The notes under the pieces were generated by a model. That model saw nothing but the letters and a program-made list of their open reading frames with translations, searched no databases and was not told where the DNA came from. A program made the translations under genes and the position numbers. A stretch of 64,000 bases of DNA, from the NCBI RefSeq assembly GCF_020023735.2, contig NZ_CP076444.2, positions 1,193,501-1,257,500 of the forward strand, in the 5' to 3' direction. Shown in pieces: positions 1-11,600 of the stretch. Origin of the DNA: Mycoavidus sp. HKI (GTDB taxonomy: Bacteria; Pseudomonadota; Gammaproteobacteria; Burkholderiales; Burkholderiaceae). How positions within the stretch are numbered: position 1 is the first letter of the stretch; every line of letters starts with the position of its first letter.

Positions 1-593
1 ACAATTGGAAAACCTTCGTCGAAGTTTACCTAGAAGATTACCATGTGGCGCCGTTTCATCCTGGCTTGAGCCACTTTGTCTCCTGTGACCAGTTAGAATG
101 GCAATTCGGCGATTGGTATAACGTGCAAACAGTCGGCGTGCATCAAGCACTGGCGCAAGCTGGCAGCCCAGCCTATCGCAAATGGCAAAACGCCCTGCTA
201 CGTTTTGGCGCAGGTCAAGCACCAAAGCATGGCGCAATTTGGATGATGTACTACCCGAATTTGATGATTGAATGGTATCCCTATGCGCTGGTGGTCTCAA
301 CGCTGGTACCGCGCGGCCCTCGTCATACAACCAATATCATTGAATTCTATTACCCAGAAGAAATCGCCCTGTTTGAGCCCGAATTAATTGCGGCCGAACG
401 CGCAGCGTATATGGAAACCGTCGCCGAAGATGATGAGATCGCCAGACGCATGGATGCAGGGCGTGAAGCCCTGCTGGAGCGCGGTATGTCTCAGGTTGGT
501 CCATATCAAAGTCCATTAGAAGATGGCATGCGACATTTTCATCAGTTCTTACAATGCAAATTAGGTAATATAGAAGAGAATTTAGCTGCGTAA
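1..593 (+). CDS. Aromatic ring-hydroxylating (Rieske) dioxygenase, alpha subunit, 3' part
   Basis: The reading frame is open from base 3, so the gene begins before the window and only the C-terminal catalytic domain is visible (about 196 residues). The segment NWKTFVEVYLEDYHVAPFH carries the family's mononuclear iron signature: an Asp-Tyr-His with a second His five residues later. The N-terminal Rieske [2Fe-2S] half would lie upstream. Members of this family use electrons from a reductase partner to insert dioxygen into, or demethylate, an aromatic or quaternary-amine substrate in the cytoplasm; the substrate cannot be read from this fragment. The stop codon is 13 bp before the next start codon, so it is probably co-transcribed with sseA. 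The family call is firm; the specific reaction is unknown. Confidence 0.85.
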   Translation, partial: NWKTFVEVYLEDYHVAPFHPGLSHFVSCDQLEWQFGDWYNVQTVGVHQALAQAGSPAYRKWQNALLRFGAGQAPKHGAIWMMYYPNLMIEWYPYALVVSTLVPRGPRHTTNIIEFYYPEEIALFEPELIAAERAAYMETVAEDDEIARRMDAGREALLERGMSQVGPYQSPLEDGMRHFHQFLQCKLGNIEENLAA

Positions 594-606
594 GGGAGCA
601 TTCTCT

Positions 607-1467
607 ATGTCTATTCATCGCTATACAACGTTAATCAGTGCCGCCAATCTTGCCGCATTGATCGCCAGCGGATCCGAAACCATGACTCTTTTTGATTGTC
701 GTTTCGATCTGACCGACGAAAATGCCGGCAAGCTTGCTTATCAGGCTCATCATCTGCCCGGCGCGCACTATGTACATCTTGCCAACGTGCTGTCTGGACC
801 TTGCACAGGGCAAAATGGCCGTCACCCACTGCCCGAACGCGCAACGCTTGCCCAACAGCTAGCCGCTTGCGGCCTACACCATAACCATCAAGTGATTGCT
901 TATGATGCGCAGGGCGGGATCTTTGCAGCACGCTTATGGTGGCTATTACGTTGGCTGGGCCATGAAGCCGTTGCTGTGCTTGATGGCGGTTTGCAAGCAT
1001 GGCAAAAAGCCAATCTGCCTCTTTCTAGTACACGGCCCATAGCACGATCAGGTGACTTTGAACCTACGGCACCGCTTGCAGTCACTACCGATGTCACCAC
1101 CGTGATGCGTAATCTGAGTACGCATAAATATACCCTCATCGATGCGCGTTCCGCCGATCGTTACCGCGGTCAGAATGAAACGCTTGATGCCGTTGGCGGG
1201 CATATTCCAGGGGCCATCAATCGATTTTATAGAGATAATCTGACGGCAGATGGCCACTTTAAACCAGCGCACGTTTTACGCGACGAATTCAATTCACTGC
1301 TGGATGAAAAGCCAGCACAACGGGTTATCTTACAATGCGGATCAGGCGTTTCTGCATGCTTAAATGCGTTAGCCATGGAAATTGCCGGTTTGCATGGGGC
1401 CGCGCTTTACGCGGGTTCGTGGAGTGAGTGGTGTGCTGATCCTAAGCGACCCGTTGCGACTGGGTAA
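607..1467 (+). CDS. sseA: 3-mercaptopyruvate/thiosulfate sulfurtransferase (two rhodanese domains)
   Basis: A 286-residue protein, the usual length for a tandem rhodanese. The N-terminal domain (about 8-140) is the non-catalytic copy, and the C-terminal domain (about 160-285) carries the active-site loop LQCGSGVSA near residue 245. A CGSGV(T/S)A loop is typical of mercaptopyruvate sulfurtransferases, whereas thiosulfate-specific rhodaneses usually have CRxGxT. The enzyme moves a sulfane sulfur onto its cysteine and then to an acceptor such as cyanide or a thiol, in the cytoplasm. The start is supported by a good ribosome-binding site (aagggag) that overlaps the end of the upstream dioxygenase gene, which suggests a two-gene operon. 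The gene converges on the reductase gene at 1494 with 26 bp between them. Confidence 0.9.
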   Translation: MSIHRYTTLISAANLAALIASGSETMTLFDCRFDLTDENAGKLAYQAHHLPGAHYVHLANVLSGPCTGQNGRHPLPERATLAQQLAACGLHHNHQVIAYDAQGGIFAARLWWLLRWLGHEAVAVLDGGLQAWQKANLPLSSTRPIARSGDFEPTAPLAVTTDVTTVMRNLSTHKYTLIDARSADRYRGQNETLDAVGGHIPGAINRFYRDNLTADGHFKPAHVLRDEFNSLLDEKPAQRVILQCGSGVSACLNALAMEIAGLHGAALYAGSWSEWCADPKRPVATG

Positions 1468-1493
1468 TTTCTGTCCTAGCCAATACATTGATT

Positions 1494-2540
1494 TCAATAC
1501 CCATTCAAAAGTCGCTCCATGATCAAGTCTCCCACTGGGGAACACTCATATGCGTGATCTAGCGCCTGGTCCAAGCATGAGCGGTCAAACTGCCACTCTA
1601 TTTCTAAATGGGGGGCTATATTTTCAAAGGCCTTGGCCACTTGCTGTTCCAAGATGGTTTCTGGTGAGCCATAAGAAACCATGACACCGAAAAAACGACC
1701 TATAAAGGAAACGATCTCAGCGGTACTTTTCCCTAGCCCATTGGAACAATGGAAGATCTCGAACATACGCGATACGCCTTGCCGCTCCGATAACGCGATC
1801 GCCTGATCAACCAGCCTGTTCACTGGGATAAAATCGAGCCGCGCTGAATAATTCAATGGGAGCCTGATCGTTTGCACACCAGCCTCCTGTAGAGTCTTTA
1901 TAACTTTGACAAACATATAGAAGCCAAAATCACTCTTAACCCATCCAGTCTTTTCATGGCCAACAATCACTGTCGGGCGAAAAATCGTTACTGGTAAAAC
2001 ACCATTAGCAGATAACAATGCTAAAGACTGTTCTGCGCACCGCTTGCTGAGTTGATAAGGATTAATACAGTCGCTAGCAAAGTTAAGGGTCTCCAAGGCT
2101 TTGCCACCCGAGATTCCTGCTACATATGCTGTAGACACATAGTAAAAGCGCTTACATTTCGTGGCAAATTTAGCTATGCACTGATACAGAGCGATTGTCG
2201 TACTTGCATTCGTTCTTAGCGATTCCACTAACCTATCTATGGAAAAACTCATTTCTGCTGCGACATGCCAAACCTCGCTAATTTCGGCCAAATAATCTGG
2301 CGTTAGGTTAAGGCATGGATTGTGCTCATCGCTTTCAACCACACGCACATTGCGTTCGATTAGAGATTCAGCAAAATCAAGGCCGAAACCCTCTGCAGCA
2401 GCGCGTATCGCTGTGCGTGTACGCTCACCATTAGGGTCATTTCGCACTAATGCAATAACTTGCACAGACCTTGTCAGTAAATTTGCCGCCAGAGCACTGC
2501 CAACAAAGCCCGTGGCACCTGTAATCAAAATGGTTTTCAT
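1494..2540 (-). CDS. Free-standing thioester reductase-like SDR (NAD_binding_4 / male-sterility type)
   Basis: An extended short-chain dehydrogenase of 348 residues. ITGATGFVGS at the N-terminus is the NAD(P)-binding loop, YVSTAYVAG holds the active-site Ser/Thr, and NPYQLSKRCAEQ gives the catalytic Tyr-x-x-x-Lys. The order and spacing match the fatty-acyl/carrier-protein reductases (Pfam NAD_binding_4) that release NRPS or PKS chains as aldehydes or alcohols. It lies 87 bp after the PKS A stop on the same strand, and PKS A has no terminal thioesterase or reductase domain, so a role in reductive release is the natural reading. That role is inferred from context. I chose the ATG at 2540, where the fold begins; an in-frame ATG at 2564 adds eight residues and also has a plausible ribosome-binding site. 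A non-releasing SDR that modifies the polyketide remains possible. Confidence 0.75.
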   Translation of the reverse strand: MKTILITGATGFVGSALAANLLTRSVQVIALVRNDPNGERTRTAIRAAAEGFGLDFAESLIERNVRVVESDEHNPCLNLTPDYLAEISEVWHVAAEMSFSIDRLVESLRTNASTTIALYQCIAKFATKCKRFYYVSTAYVAGISGGKALETLNFASDCINPYQLSKRCAEQSLALLSANGVLPVTIFRPTVIVGHEKTGWVKSDFGFYMFVKVIKTLQEAGVQTIRLPLNYSARLDFIPVNRLVDQAIALSERQGVSRMFEIFHCSNGLGKSTAEIVSFIGRFFGVMVSYGSPETILEQQVAKAFENIAPHLEIEWQFDRSCLDQALDHAYECSPVGDLIMERLLNGY

Positions 2541-2627
2541 GTCATATTCCAGTTCCGTCTCCACATGTTATCTCTGCGATATAACGTGGTTGCTTTTCTA
2601 TAGGTCATTATCGAAGGTGTGTATCTT

Positions 2628-5600
2628 CTACCCACTTGTCGCTGCAATGCGCCGAGGGAGCGGCGTGAGCGGCTGAGAAACAGTGCGGCCATCCGGACGT
2701 ATGGTCGTCGTCACCGCAAACACGGGCGCAAGCACCGCTTGGTGTTCCCTTGCCAGATAGTCCGCCAGCGCTGCAATCGTAGGATACTCGAAGAATATCG
2801 CTGGACTCAGGGCCAAGCTGTATTTCTGGTGCAAGGCGTTGCTGAATGCTATCTGCGCGATCGAGTCAAAACCAAATTCGCTGAGCAGTACATCTCGCTC
2901 CAGTTCCTGCCGCGCAATCTTTAGTTGCGTTGAGAGCATCCCCGTTAACGCATGCTCTATTTGCGACGGCAACTCGCCGACTGCCGCTGGGCCACCTGCA
3001 TCCAGAGCCACTGTCGTTGCCGGCAACATCGGTGTTTCGCAAGCAGCCCGCATGCATTGCAGCACACGAGCTACTGCGCCATATCCCACGACTACGTGCG
3101 GTGCGGGCTGGCCTAGTGCCTGGTACAGTGCCATTACGCCCACGGCACTCGGTATCACCTCCAGCCCGGTGTCTCGTCGCAGCCGCTCTTGGCCAGCCGC
3201 ATCTATCTGCATGCCCCCTTCGGCCCACAATGGCCAACTCACCGATACGGTGCGACCTCGGCGTTGCCCTTGCACCACTAAGCTCGACCGGTACTGCGCA
3301 TAGCTGTCCAGAAAGCCGTTAGCCGCAGCATAATCCGTCTGCCCCACATTACCCCATACACCAGCCACTGACGAGCACAGCACCAGCCAATCCAGCGCTA
3401 CGTCTCGTGTCGCTTCATCCAATGCTACCAGGCCCGCCACCTTCGGCGCTAGCACCTGTCGCAAGGTCTCGCCGGTCTTCTGCGCCAGCAAGCCGTCGTG
3501 CAACACCCCAGCGCTATGGATCACACCATTCAGTTGCCCGTACTGCGCCACCATTTCCGCTACTAAGGTTGCCACTGCCACGGTATCGGTCACGTCCACT
3601 ACCCGGTATGCGACACGCGCGCCTCTCGTCTGCAACTCCTGCAACTCACGCTCCTGCGCTGGCCTCAACGCGCTGCGCCCAGCGAGCACCAGCACCGGAT
3701 GGCGTACTTGCTGCACTATGGCCCGGGCGAACACTTGCCCCAGTCCGCCCAAACCTCCGGTAATCAAATAGACGCCCTCGTCACGCCATGGCAGCGTCAT
3801 CTCTTTGCTTTCACATGGCGCAAAGCCCCAGATCTCTCGTTGTCCTTGTACATAGCGCACCATCGGCGCAGGGGATACCGCCTCGGCCCGCAGCCGTTGC
3901 ACCAATACCGGCATCGATAGTCCCGCTTCCACCGCCACCACCTGGCACACCAACAACGGGTATTCTTGCTGCGCGCTACGCAGCAAGCCGCCCAGCCCCT
4001 GCAATACCGCGCCTTCGCCTTCGCTGGGTACGACCAATTGTAGCAATAGCGCCTTGCCCGGATGAGTTGCGACCTTTTGCTGTGTCCATTCCAGCAATTG
4101 CACCGCATAGACCGTATAGCGCTGCGCCAGCAGGCCCGTTGCTGTCAATCGCACACACTGCGCTGCAGGCACTGTGGTGGCGAGTTCAGTGACTGTCTTT
4201 GCATCAGCTTCGTTCATCTCGCATAACAAGATCCCATGCCCCGCATACGCCGATACTGCCGCTGGTTGTGCCATAGCTTGTTGCGCCGTCCATTGCGGCG
4301 CCAGCAGGACGGTCTGAGGCGCAGCCACCTGCTCAGCGGCCTCATCATGCACAGTCCGTGTACTAAAACCACTCAAGCGTAGCGCCACCTGTCCATTCGC
4401 ATCGACGATGTCAACGTCAAACTTGCGGATTGCCGCGCTGTCACCTGCTCCTGGGCGCACCACCGCCCATGCCGGCATTGGCAATTCACCCCATTGCCTC
4501 ACCTGTGCCACCGCAAACGGTAACGCCAAGGTCACATCGGTCATGCCTTGCGTCATCCCCACGCTTGCCTGCAGCGCCCCGTCTAACACATTCGGCGCCC
4601 ACGCATATCCTACCGGCCCCTCGCCCGACAACCTCAATGCGCCCACCGCTAGATCATCCCCTATCCACAATTCGTGCAGAACCTGGAAGCTCAGACCGTA
4701 ACTCAACCCCAGTTGCGCAAATCGGGCATAACATGCCTCGCTCGTCAACCTTTGCTCACATTGCCCCCGTAGCGCCGCCAGATCCATCTGCGGCGCTTCG
4801 TCCGCCTCGGCTAGTTGAGCCCAACCCTGGCTGTACACTACCGTCTCGTCCCCACTGCCGCTGTAGATCTCAAAGCCAATCCGGCCATCTTCCTGCGTCT
4901 CTAGACCGATATAGATGTCCTGCGGCCGAGCTATCACCAGTGGGCGTAACCACATCACTTCCTGCAGCAAAACTGATAATCCCTCTATACCCCCCTCGTC
5001 CTCGCTGGCCAACGCCACCGCCGCGCGTGCCCACTCTAGTTGAGCGGCGCCGGGCACCACCCGCTCACCTTGCACCACGTGATCGCGCAGAAAAAACTCC
5101 TCGCCCGTGAGCGTGGTAGTAAAGCGCTGCTTACTCAAAGACGATGTGTTCCGGTGGACCAGCGGATGCAGCCGGCGTTCTAGCCCACCTTGCAGTGACG
5201 CCGGCACCCAGTACCGCTCCTTGGCAAAAGGATAGGTTGGCAGGCTGATCCGCTTTGGCCTCGCTGCACCATATAATTGTCTCCAAGCCACCTCAAGTCC
5301 CTGCACCCACAACTGTGCTAGCTTGCCCACCTGGCCCTTGGCGACCCAAATTTCAATCGCTTTTTGCATTCCTTCGTCGTCTCGGAATAGCGCCAACGCC
5401 TCCCGGCTGCGCTTAGGCTCGCCTTGGTAGAGGTATTCGCCAGCCGCCTCACCGCGCACGTAGCGTAATAGCTGTTCCTTCAGCGCACTGATGGACCTCG
5501 TTACCAGTGCCAACCTGACCCCCAGCGCCTCGCGTCCCACCTGTAACGTATACGCTAGGTCGGTCAGATTCACTTCAGCCGGGCGCTCCAGATACGCCAG

Positions 5601-8600
5601 CAACTGCTGCACCTGATCCCGCAACTGCGCCTCGCTCCTGGCCGATAGCACCACTACTACGGGCCCATTTGATACCGTCGGCGCCCTCTGTGGCCCAATG
5701 TATTCCTCAACGATGACATGCGCATTGACGCCACCAAAACCAAACGAACTCACCCCAGCTCGGCGTGGCAATACCTGCCCTTGCTGATCTCTTAATGCTT
5801 CCCACGCGCCCGTTTTCTGCACCACATAGAATGGACTACCGCTCAAAGCAAGCAGCGGATTCAGTTCTTCGCAATGCAAGCTTTTAACCAAGGTCTGGTG
5901 CTGCAGTTGTAGTAGCACCTTGATCAGGCCTACCACACCCGCGGCCAATTCTAAGTGCCCGATATTGCTCTTCACTGTCCCCAAGCCGCAACTCTGCGCC
6001 GGCAGTTCTGAGGCTAGTTCTGCGAACGCGCTCTTGAGTCCCTGCACCTCGATCGGATCGCCTAATTCGGTGCCTGTGCCGTGCGCCTCGATGTAGCTTA
6101 CCGTGCCCGGCTCCACGCCCGCTTGTTGCAGCGCAGCCTTGATCAGATCAGCTTGCGCTCGCGGGTTCGGCGCCGTTAGCGAATGAGCACGCCCGCCATG
6201 ATTGGTCGCACTACCTTTAATCAAGCCGTAAATATGATCACCATCTCGCTCAGCCGCCGACAGCGGTTTGAGGAACACCATACCTACGCCTTCCCCACGC
6301 ACATAGCCATCCGCCCGTGCTGAAAAAGTCTTACAGCGTCCATCCGCGCTCAACATGCCCGCCTGGATAAAACTCTCGTGCATTTCCATCGACAGCAGCG
6401 TATTGACCCCGCCCACCACCGCCTGCGCGCACTGCCCGCTACGCAGCAACTCCAGCGCCCGGTGCACCGCGACCAGCGAACTCGAACACGCCGTATCGAT
6501 CGGTTCACTCGGCCCATGCCAATTGAGCCAATAGCTCATCCGGTTCGGTCCCATCGACCCCGCCAGTCCCGCCGCGCTGTACCCTGCCACCTTCTCGCCC
6601 GCTTGCGTCAGCAACTGCCCATAACCGTTACCGGCGGAGGTCCCTACCAGCAACGCCGTGGCGCTACCCGACAGACTCTGCACCGAGTACCCTGCATCTT
6701 CGATCACTCGGTACACATACAACATCAGCAGCCGCTGCTGCGGATCCATCCCTTGCGCTTCACGGGGCGAGATGCCAAAAAAGAGGGGATCAAATTCGTC
6801 TATATTTTCGATCACCCCGGCATGGCGAATCGCCGGCGCCAACCCACGCTCCCAGCGGCTCGCCGGCAATGCCCCGATGCTGTCCCGCTCCGCTAGCAGG
6901 TTTGCCCACAAGGCATCAATATCCTCTGCTTGCGGGAAACATCCGCTCATGCCGATCACCGCGATCGGCTCGCCCTTGACCGTATTGTGCCTACTCACAT
7001 CGCCCCTCAGCGTTGCCGCAGCAACGCGTTCCCGCCGACGCTGGCGGGCGGGAGCGAACGGCGAAGACACTGTGCTGCTCTGCAGACAGGTCGGCGCCGT
7101 CACCGTTGCCGTAAACTTGGGCGCTAGCTCCGCTTGGTATTCCCGCGCCAGATATCCAGCCAGTGCTGCAATTGTCGAGTACTCGAAGAATATCGTTGGA
7201 CTTAGAAGCAAACTGTACTTCTGGTTCAAGGCGTTGCCCAACCCTGTCAGCATGACCGAGTCAAAACCAAATTCGCTGAGCGGCGCATCTCGCTCCAGCT
7301 CCTCACGCGCAATCTTCAGTTGCGCTGAGATCAACCCCGTCAACGCATACTCTATTTGCGACTGCAACTCGACCACTATCGCTGGGTCATCAGCGTCCAA
7401 AATTGCTGTCAATGCCAGCCGCATCGGCGTTTCGCAAGCAGCCCGCAAGCGTTGTAGCACAGGAGCCACTGCGCCATACCCCACGACCACGTGCGCTACG
7501 GGCTGCCCCAGCGCCTGACACAGTGCCGTTACGCCCGTAGCACTCGGCATTGCCTCCAGCCCAGTGTCTCGTCGCAACTGCTCTTGGGCGGCCGCATCTA
7601 TCTGCATGCCCCCTTCGGCCCACAACGGCCAACTCACCGAAACGGTGCGGCCTTGGCGTTGTCCCTTTGCCACTAAACCCACCCGATACTGCGCATAGCT
7701 GTCTAGGAAGCCATTACCCGCTGCATAATCCACCTGCCCAATATTGCCCAACACGCTAGCCACCGACGAGCACAACACCAGCCAATCTAGCGCCATCTCT
7801 CGCGTCGCCTCATCCAAGGCCACCAAGCCCGCCACCTTCGGCGCTAGCACCTGCCGCACGGTCTCGCCGGTCTTCTGCGCCAGCAAGCCGTCGTGCAGCA
7901 CCCCAGCGCTATGGATTACGCCGTTTAATTGCCCGTACTGCGCCACCATTTCCGCTACTAAGGTTGCCACTGCCACGGCATTGCTCACGTCCACTGCTCG
8001 GTACGCAACCCGCGCGCCCATCGTCTGTAATTCCTCCAGCACACGCTCCTGCGACGGCGGCAACGCACGGCGCCCGGTCAGCACCAGTACCGGATGGCGT
8101 ACCTGCTGCGCTATGGCCCGCGCAAACACTTGCCCCAGTCCACCCAAACCGCCAGTAATCAGATAGACGCCTTCGTCATGCCATGGCAGCGCCGTCTGTT
8201 CAACTTCCCATGACGCCAAGCCCCAAACCTCTCGTTGCCCTTCTACATAGCGCACCACCGGCGTTGGCGACACCGCTTCAGCGCGCAATCGTTGTACCAA
8301 TACTGGCACCGATACCTTCGCCTCTACCGCCACCACCTGGCACGCCAACAGCGGATATTCCTGCTGCGCACTACGCAATAAGCCACCCAGACCTTGCAGC
8401 ACCGCCCCTTCGCCTTCGCTAGGCACGACCAGTTGTAGCAACAGCGTCTGGCCCGGATGGGCGGCGATCTCTTTTTGGATCCATTCCAGCAATTGCACTG
8501 CATAGGTCGTATAGCGCTGCGCTAGCGTGCCCGTTGTCGTCAATCGCACACTCTGCGCTGCAGGCACTGCGGTGGCGAGTTCGGTTACTGTCTTTGAATC

Positions 8601-11600
8601 ATCCTCGCCCACCTCGCAAAATAGAATTCTGTGCGCCCCATACGCCGGTAATGCCACGGGTTGTGCCGTGGCTTGCACCGTCCATTGCGGCGTCAATAGG
8701 GCAACCTGAGGTACAGCTGTCGCTTGCTCGGCGGCCTCTCGCATGAGCCGTGTACTGAAACCACTTAGGCGCAATGCCACCCGCCCACCGGTATCGACGA
8801 TGTCGACATCAAGCTTACGGATTGCTGCACTGTCGCCCACACTCGGGCGCACTACCGCCCACGCCGGCACTGGCATTTCGCCCCATTGCCTCACTTGCGC
8901 CACCGTGAATGGCAGCGCCAGAGTCGCACCGGCCGGGCCTAACGCCAACCCCCCACTTGCTTGCAGTGCTCCGTCTAGCACATTTGGCGCCCACGTATAG
9001 CCGACTGGCACTTCTGCAGCCAAGCGCAAGGCGCCCACTGCAAGATGATCGCCTACCTGCAATTCGTTTAGCATCTGAAAGCTCGGCCCGTAACTTAACC
9101 CCAGTTGCGCAAACCGCGCATAACACGCCTCAGCCTCCAACGTCTGCTCACATTGGCCTCGCAGCCCCTCCAGATCCACCCTAGGCGCTTCACCCACCTC
9201 GGCTAGTTGAGCCCAACCCTGGCTGTACACTACCGTCTCGTCCCCACTGCCGCTGTAGATCTCAAAACCAATACGGCCATCTTCCTGCGTCTCTAGACCG
9301 ATATAGATGTCCTGCGGCTGGACTATCGCCAGTGGGCGTAACCACGTCACGTCCTGCAGCAAAACTGATAATCCCTCTATACCCCCATCGTCCTCGCTGG
9401 CCAACGCCACCGCCGCGCGTGCCCACTCTAGTTGGGCGGCGCCGGGCACCACCCGCTTACCTTGCACCACATGATCGCGCAGGAAGAATTCCTCACCGGT
9501 GAGCGTAGTGCTAAAGCGCTGCTGGCGTAAAGATGACGTATTCCGATGTACCAGTGGATGCAGTTGACGTTCTGCTCCACCTTGCACCACCGTTTGCGGC
9601 ACCCAATACCGTTCCTTGGCAAACGGATAGGTCGGTAGACTGACCCGCTGCGGCTTCGTTTGACCGTATAACTGCCCCCACTCTACCTCTAAGCCCTGCA
9701 CCCACAACTGAGCCAGCTTGCCTACCTTGCCGCGGACAACCCATTTACCGATCGCTTCCTGCAATTCTTCATCGGCCCGAAACACCGACAAGGTATCTTG
9801 TTCACGTTTAACCTTGCCGTAATACATGCCCTCCAATTCGCCCTCGCCCTGCATGTAGCGCAATAACTGCTCCTGCAGAGGCTCAATCGCAGTCACTATC
9901 AGCGCCAAGCGCACTCCTAGCACCTCACGCCCCACCTGTAACGTATAGGCCAGGTCAGCCAGGTTCACCTCAGCCCGGCGCTCCAGATACGCCAGCAACT
10001 GCTGCACCTGATCCCGCAACTGCGCCTCGCTCCTGGCCGATAGCACCACTACTACGGGCCCATTTGATACCGTCGGCGCCCTCTGTGGCCCAATGTATTC
10101 CTCAACGATGACATGCGCATTGACGCCACCAAAACCAAACGAACTCACCCCAGCTCGGCGTGGCAATACCTGCCCTTGCTGATCTCTTAATGCTTCCCAC
10201 GCGCCCGTTTTCTGCACCACATAGAATGGACTATCGTTCAAAGCCAGCAGCGGATTCAGTTCTTCGCAATGCAAGCTTTTAACCAAGGTCTGGTGCTGCA
10301 GTTGTAATAGCACCTTGATCAGGCCTACCACACCCGCGGCCAATTCTAAGTGCCCGATATTGCTCTTCACTGTCCCCAAGCCGCAACTCTGCGCCGGCAG
10401 TTCTGAGGCCAGTTCTGCGAACGCGCTCTTGAGTCCCTGTATCTCGATCGGATCGCCTAATTCGGTGCCTGTGCCGTGCGCCTCGATGTAGCTTACCGTG
10501 CCCGGCTCCACGCCCGCTTGTTGCAGCGCAGCCTTGATCAGATCAGCTTGCGCTCGCGGGTTCGGCGCCGTTAGCGAATGAGCACGCCCGCCATGATTGG
10601 TCGCACTACCTTTAATCAAGCCGTAAATATGATCACCATCTCGCTCAGCCGCCGACAGCGGTTTGAGGAACACCATACCTACGCCTTCCCCGCGCACATA
10701 GCCATCCGCCTGTGCTGAAAAAGTCTTACAGCGTCCATCCGCGCTCAACATGCCAGCCTGGATAAAACTCTCGTGCATCTCCATCGACAGCAGCGTGTTG
10801 ACCCCGCCCACCACCGCCTGCGCGCACTGCCCGCTACGCAGCAACTCCAGCGCCCGGTGCACCGCGACCAGCGAACTCGAACACGCCGTGTCGATTGGTT
10901 CACTCGGCCCATGCCAATTTAGCCAGTAGCTCATCCGGTTCGGTCCCATCGACCCCGCCAGTCCCGCCGCGCTGTACCCTGCCACCTTCTCGCCCGCTTG
11001 CGTCAGCAACTGCCCATAACCGTTACCGGCGGAGGTCCCTACCAGCAACGCCGTGGCGCTACCCGACAGACTCTGCACCGAGTACCCTGCATCCTCGATC
11101 ACCCGGTACACATACAACATCAGCAGCCGCTGCTGCGGATCCATCCCTTGCGCTTCACGGGGCGAGATGCCAAAAAAGAGGGGATCAAATTCGTCTATAT
11201 TTTCGATCACCCCGGCATGGCGAATCGCCGGCGCCAACCCGCGCTCCCAGCGGTTCGCCGGCAATGCCCCGATGCTATCGCGCTCTGCTAGCAAATTTGC
11301 CCACAAAGCGTCGAGATCCTCAGCTTGCGGGAAACATCCACTCATGCCGATGACTGCGATCGGCTCGTTCTTAATCACATCGCGCTTACTCGCATCATCC
11401 CCCTGCATTATCGCTGTACCCCTTTCCCGCCGGCGCCGAAGAATAGGGGAAGAGAGTGGAAGAACGGCACCGATATCTGGACAGATCTGCTCCGACACCA
11501 CAAACGCGGGCGCTAGCATCGCTTGGTGTTCCCGCGCTAGATAAGCGGCTAGCGTTGCAATCGTCGAGTACTCGAAAAATATCGTTGGACTCAAAGTCAA

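Noticed and set aside
2628..2700. Hidden thioesterase at the end of PKS A
   Set aside because: The protein ends about 80 residues after the ACP serine; there is no room and no GxSxG motif.
5200..5700. Possible acyltransferase domain between KS and DH
   Set aside because: The stretch lacks the GHSxG active site and is only about 170 residues long; it is the KS-to-DH linker ending in LPTYPFAKERYW.
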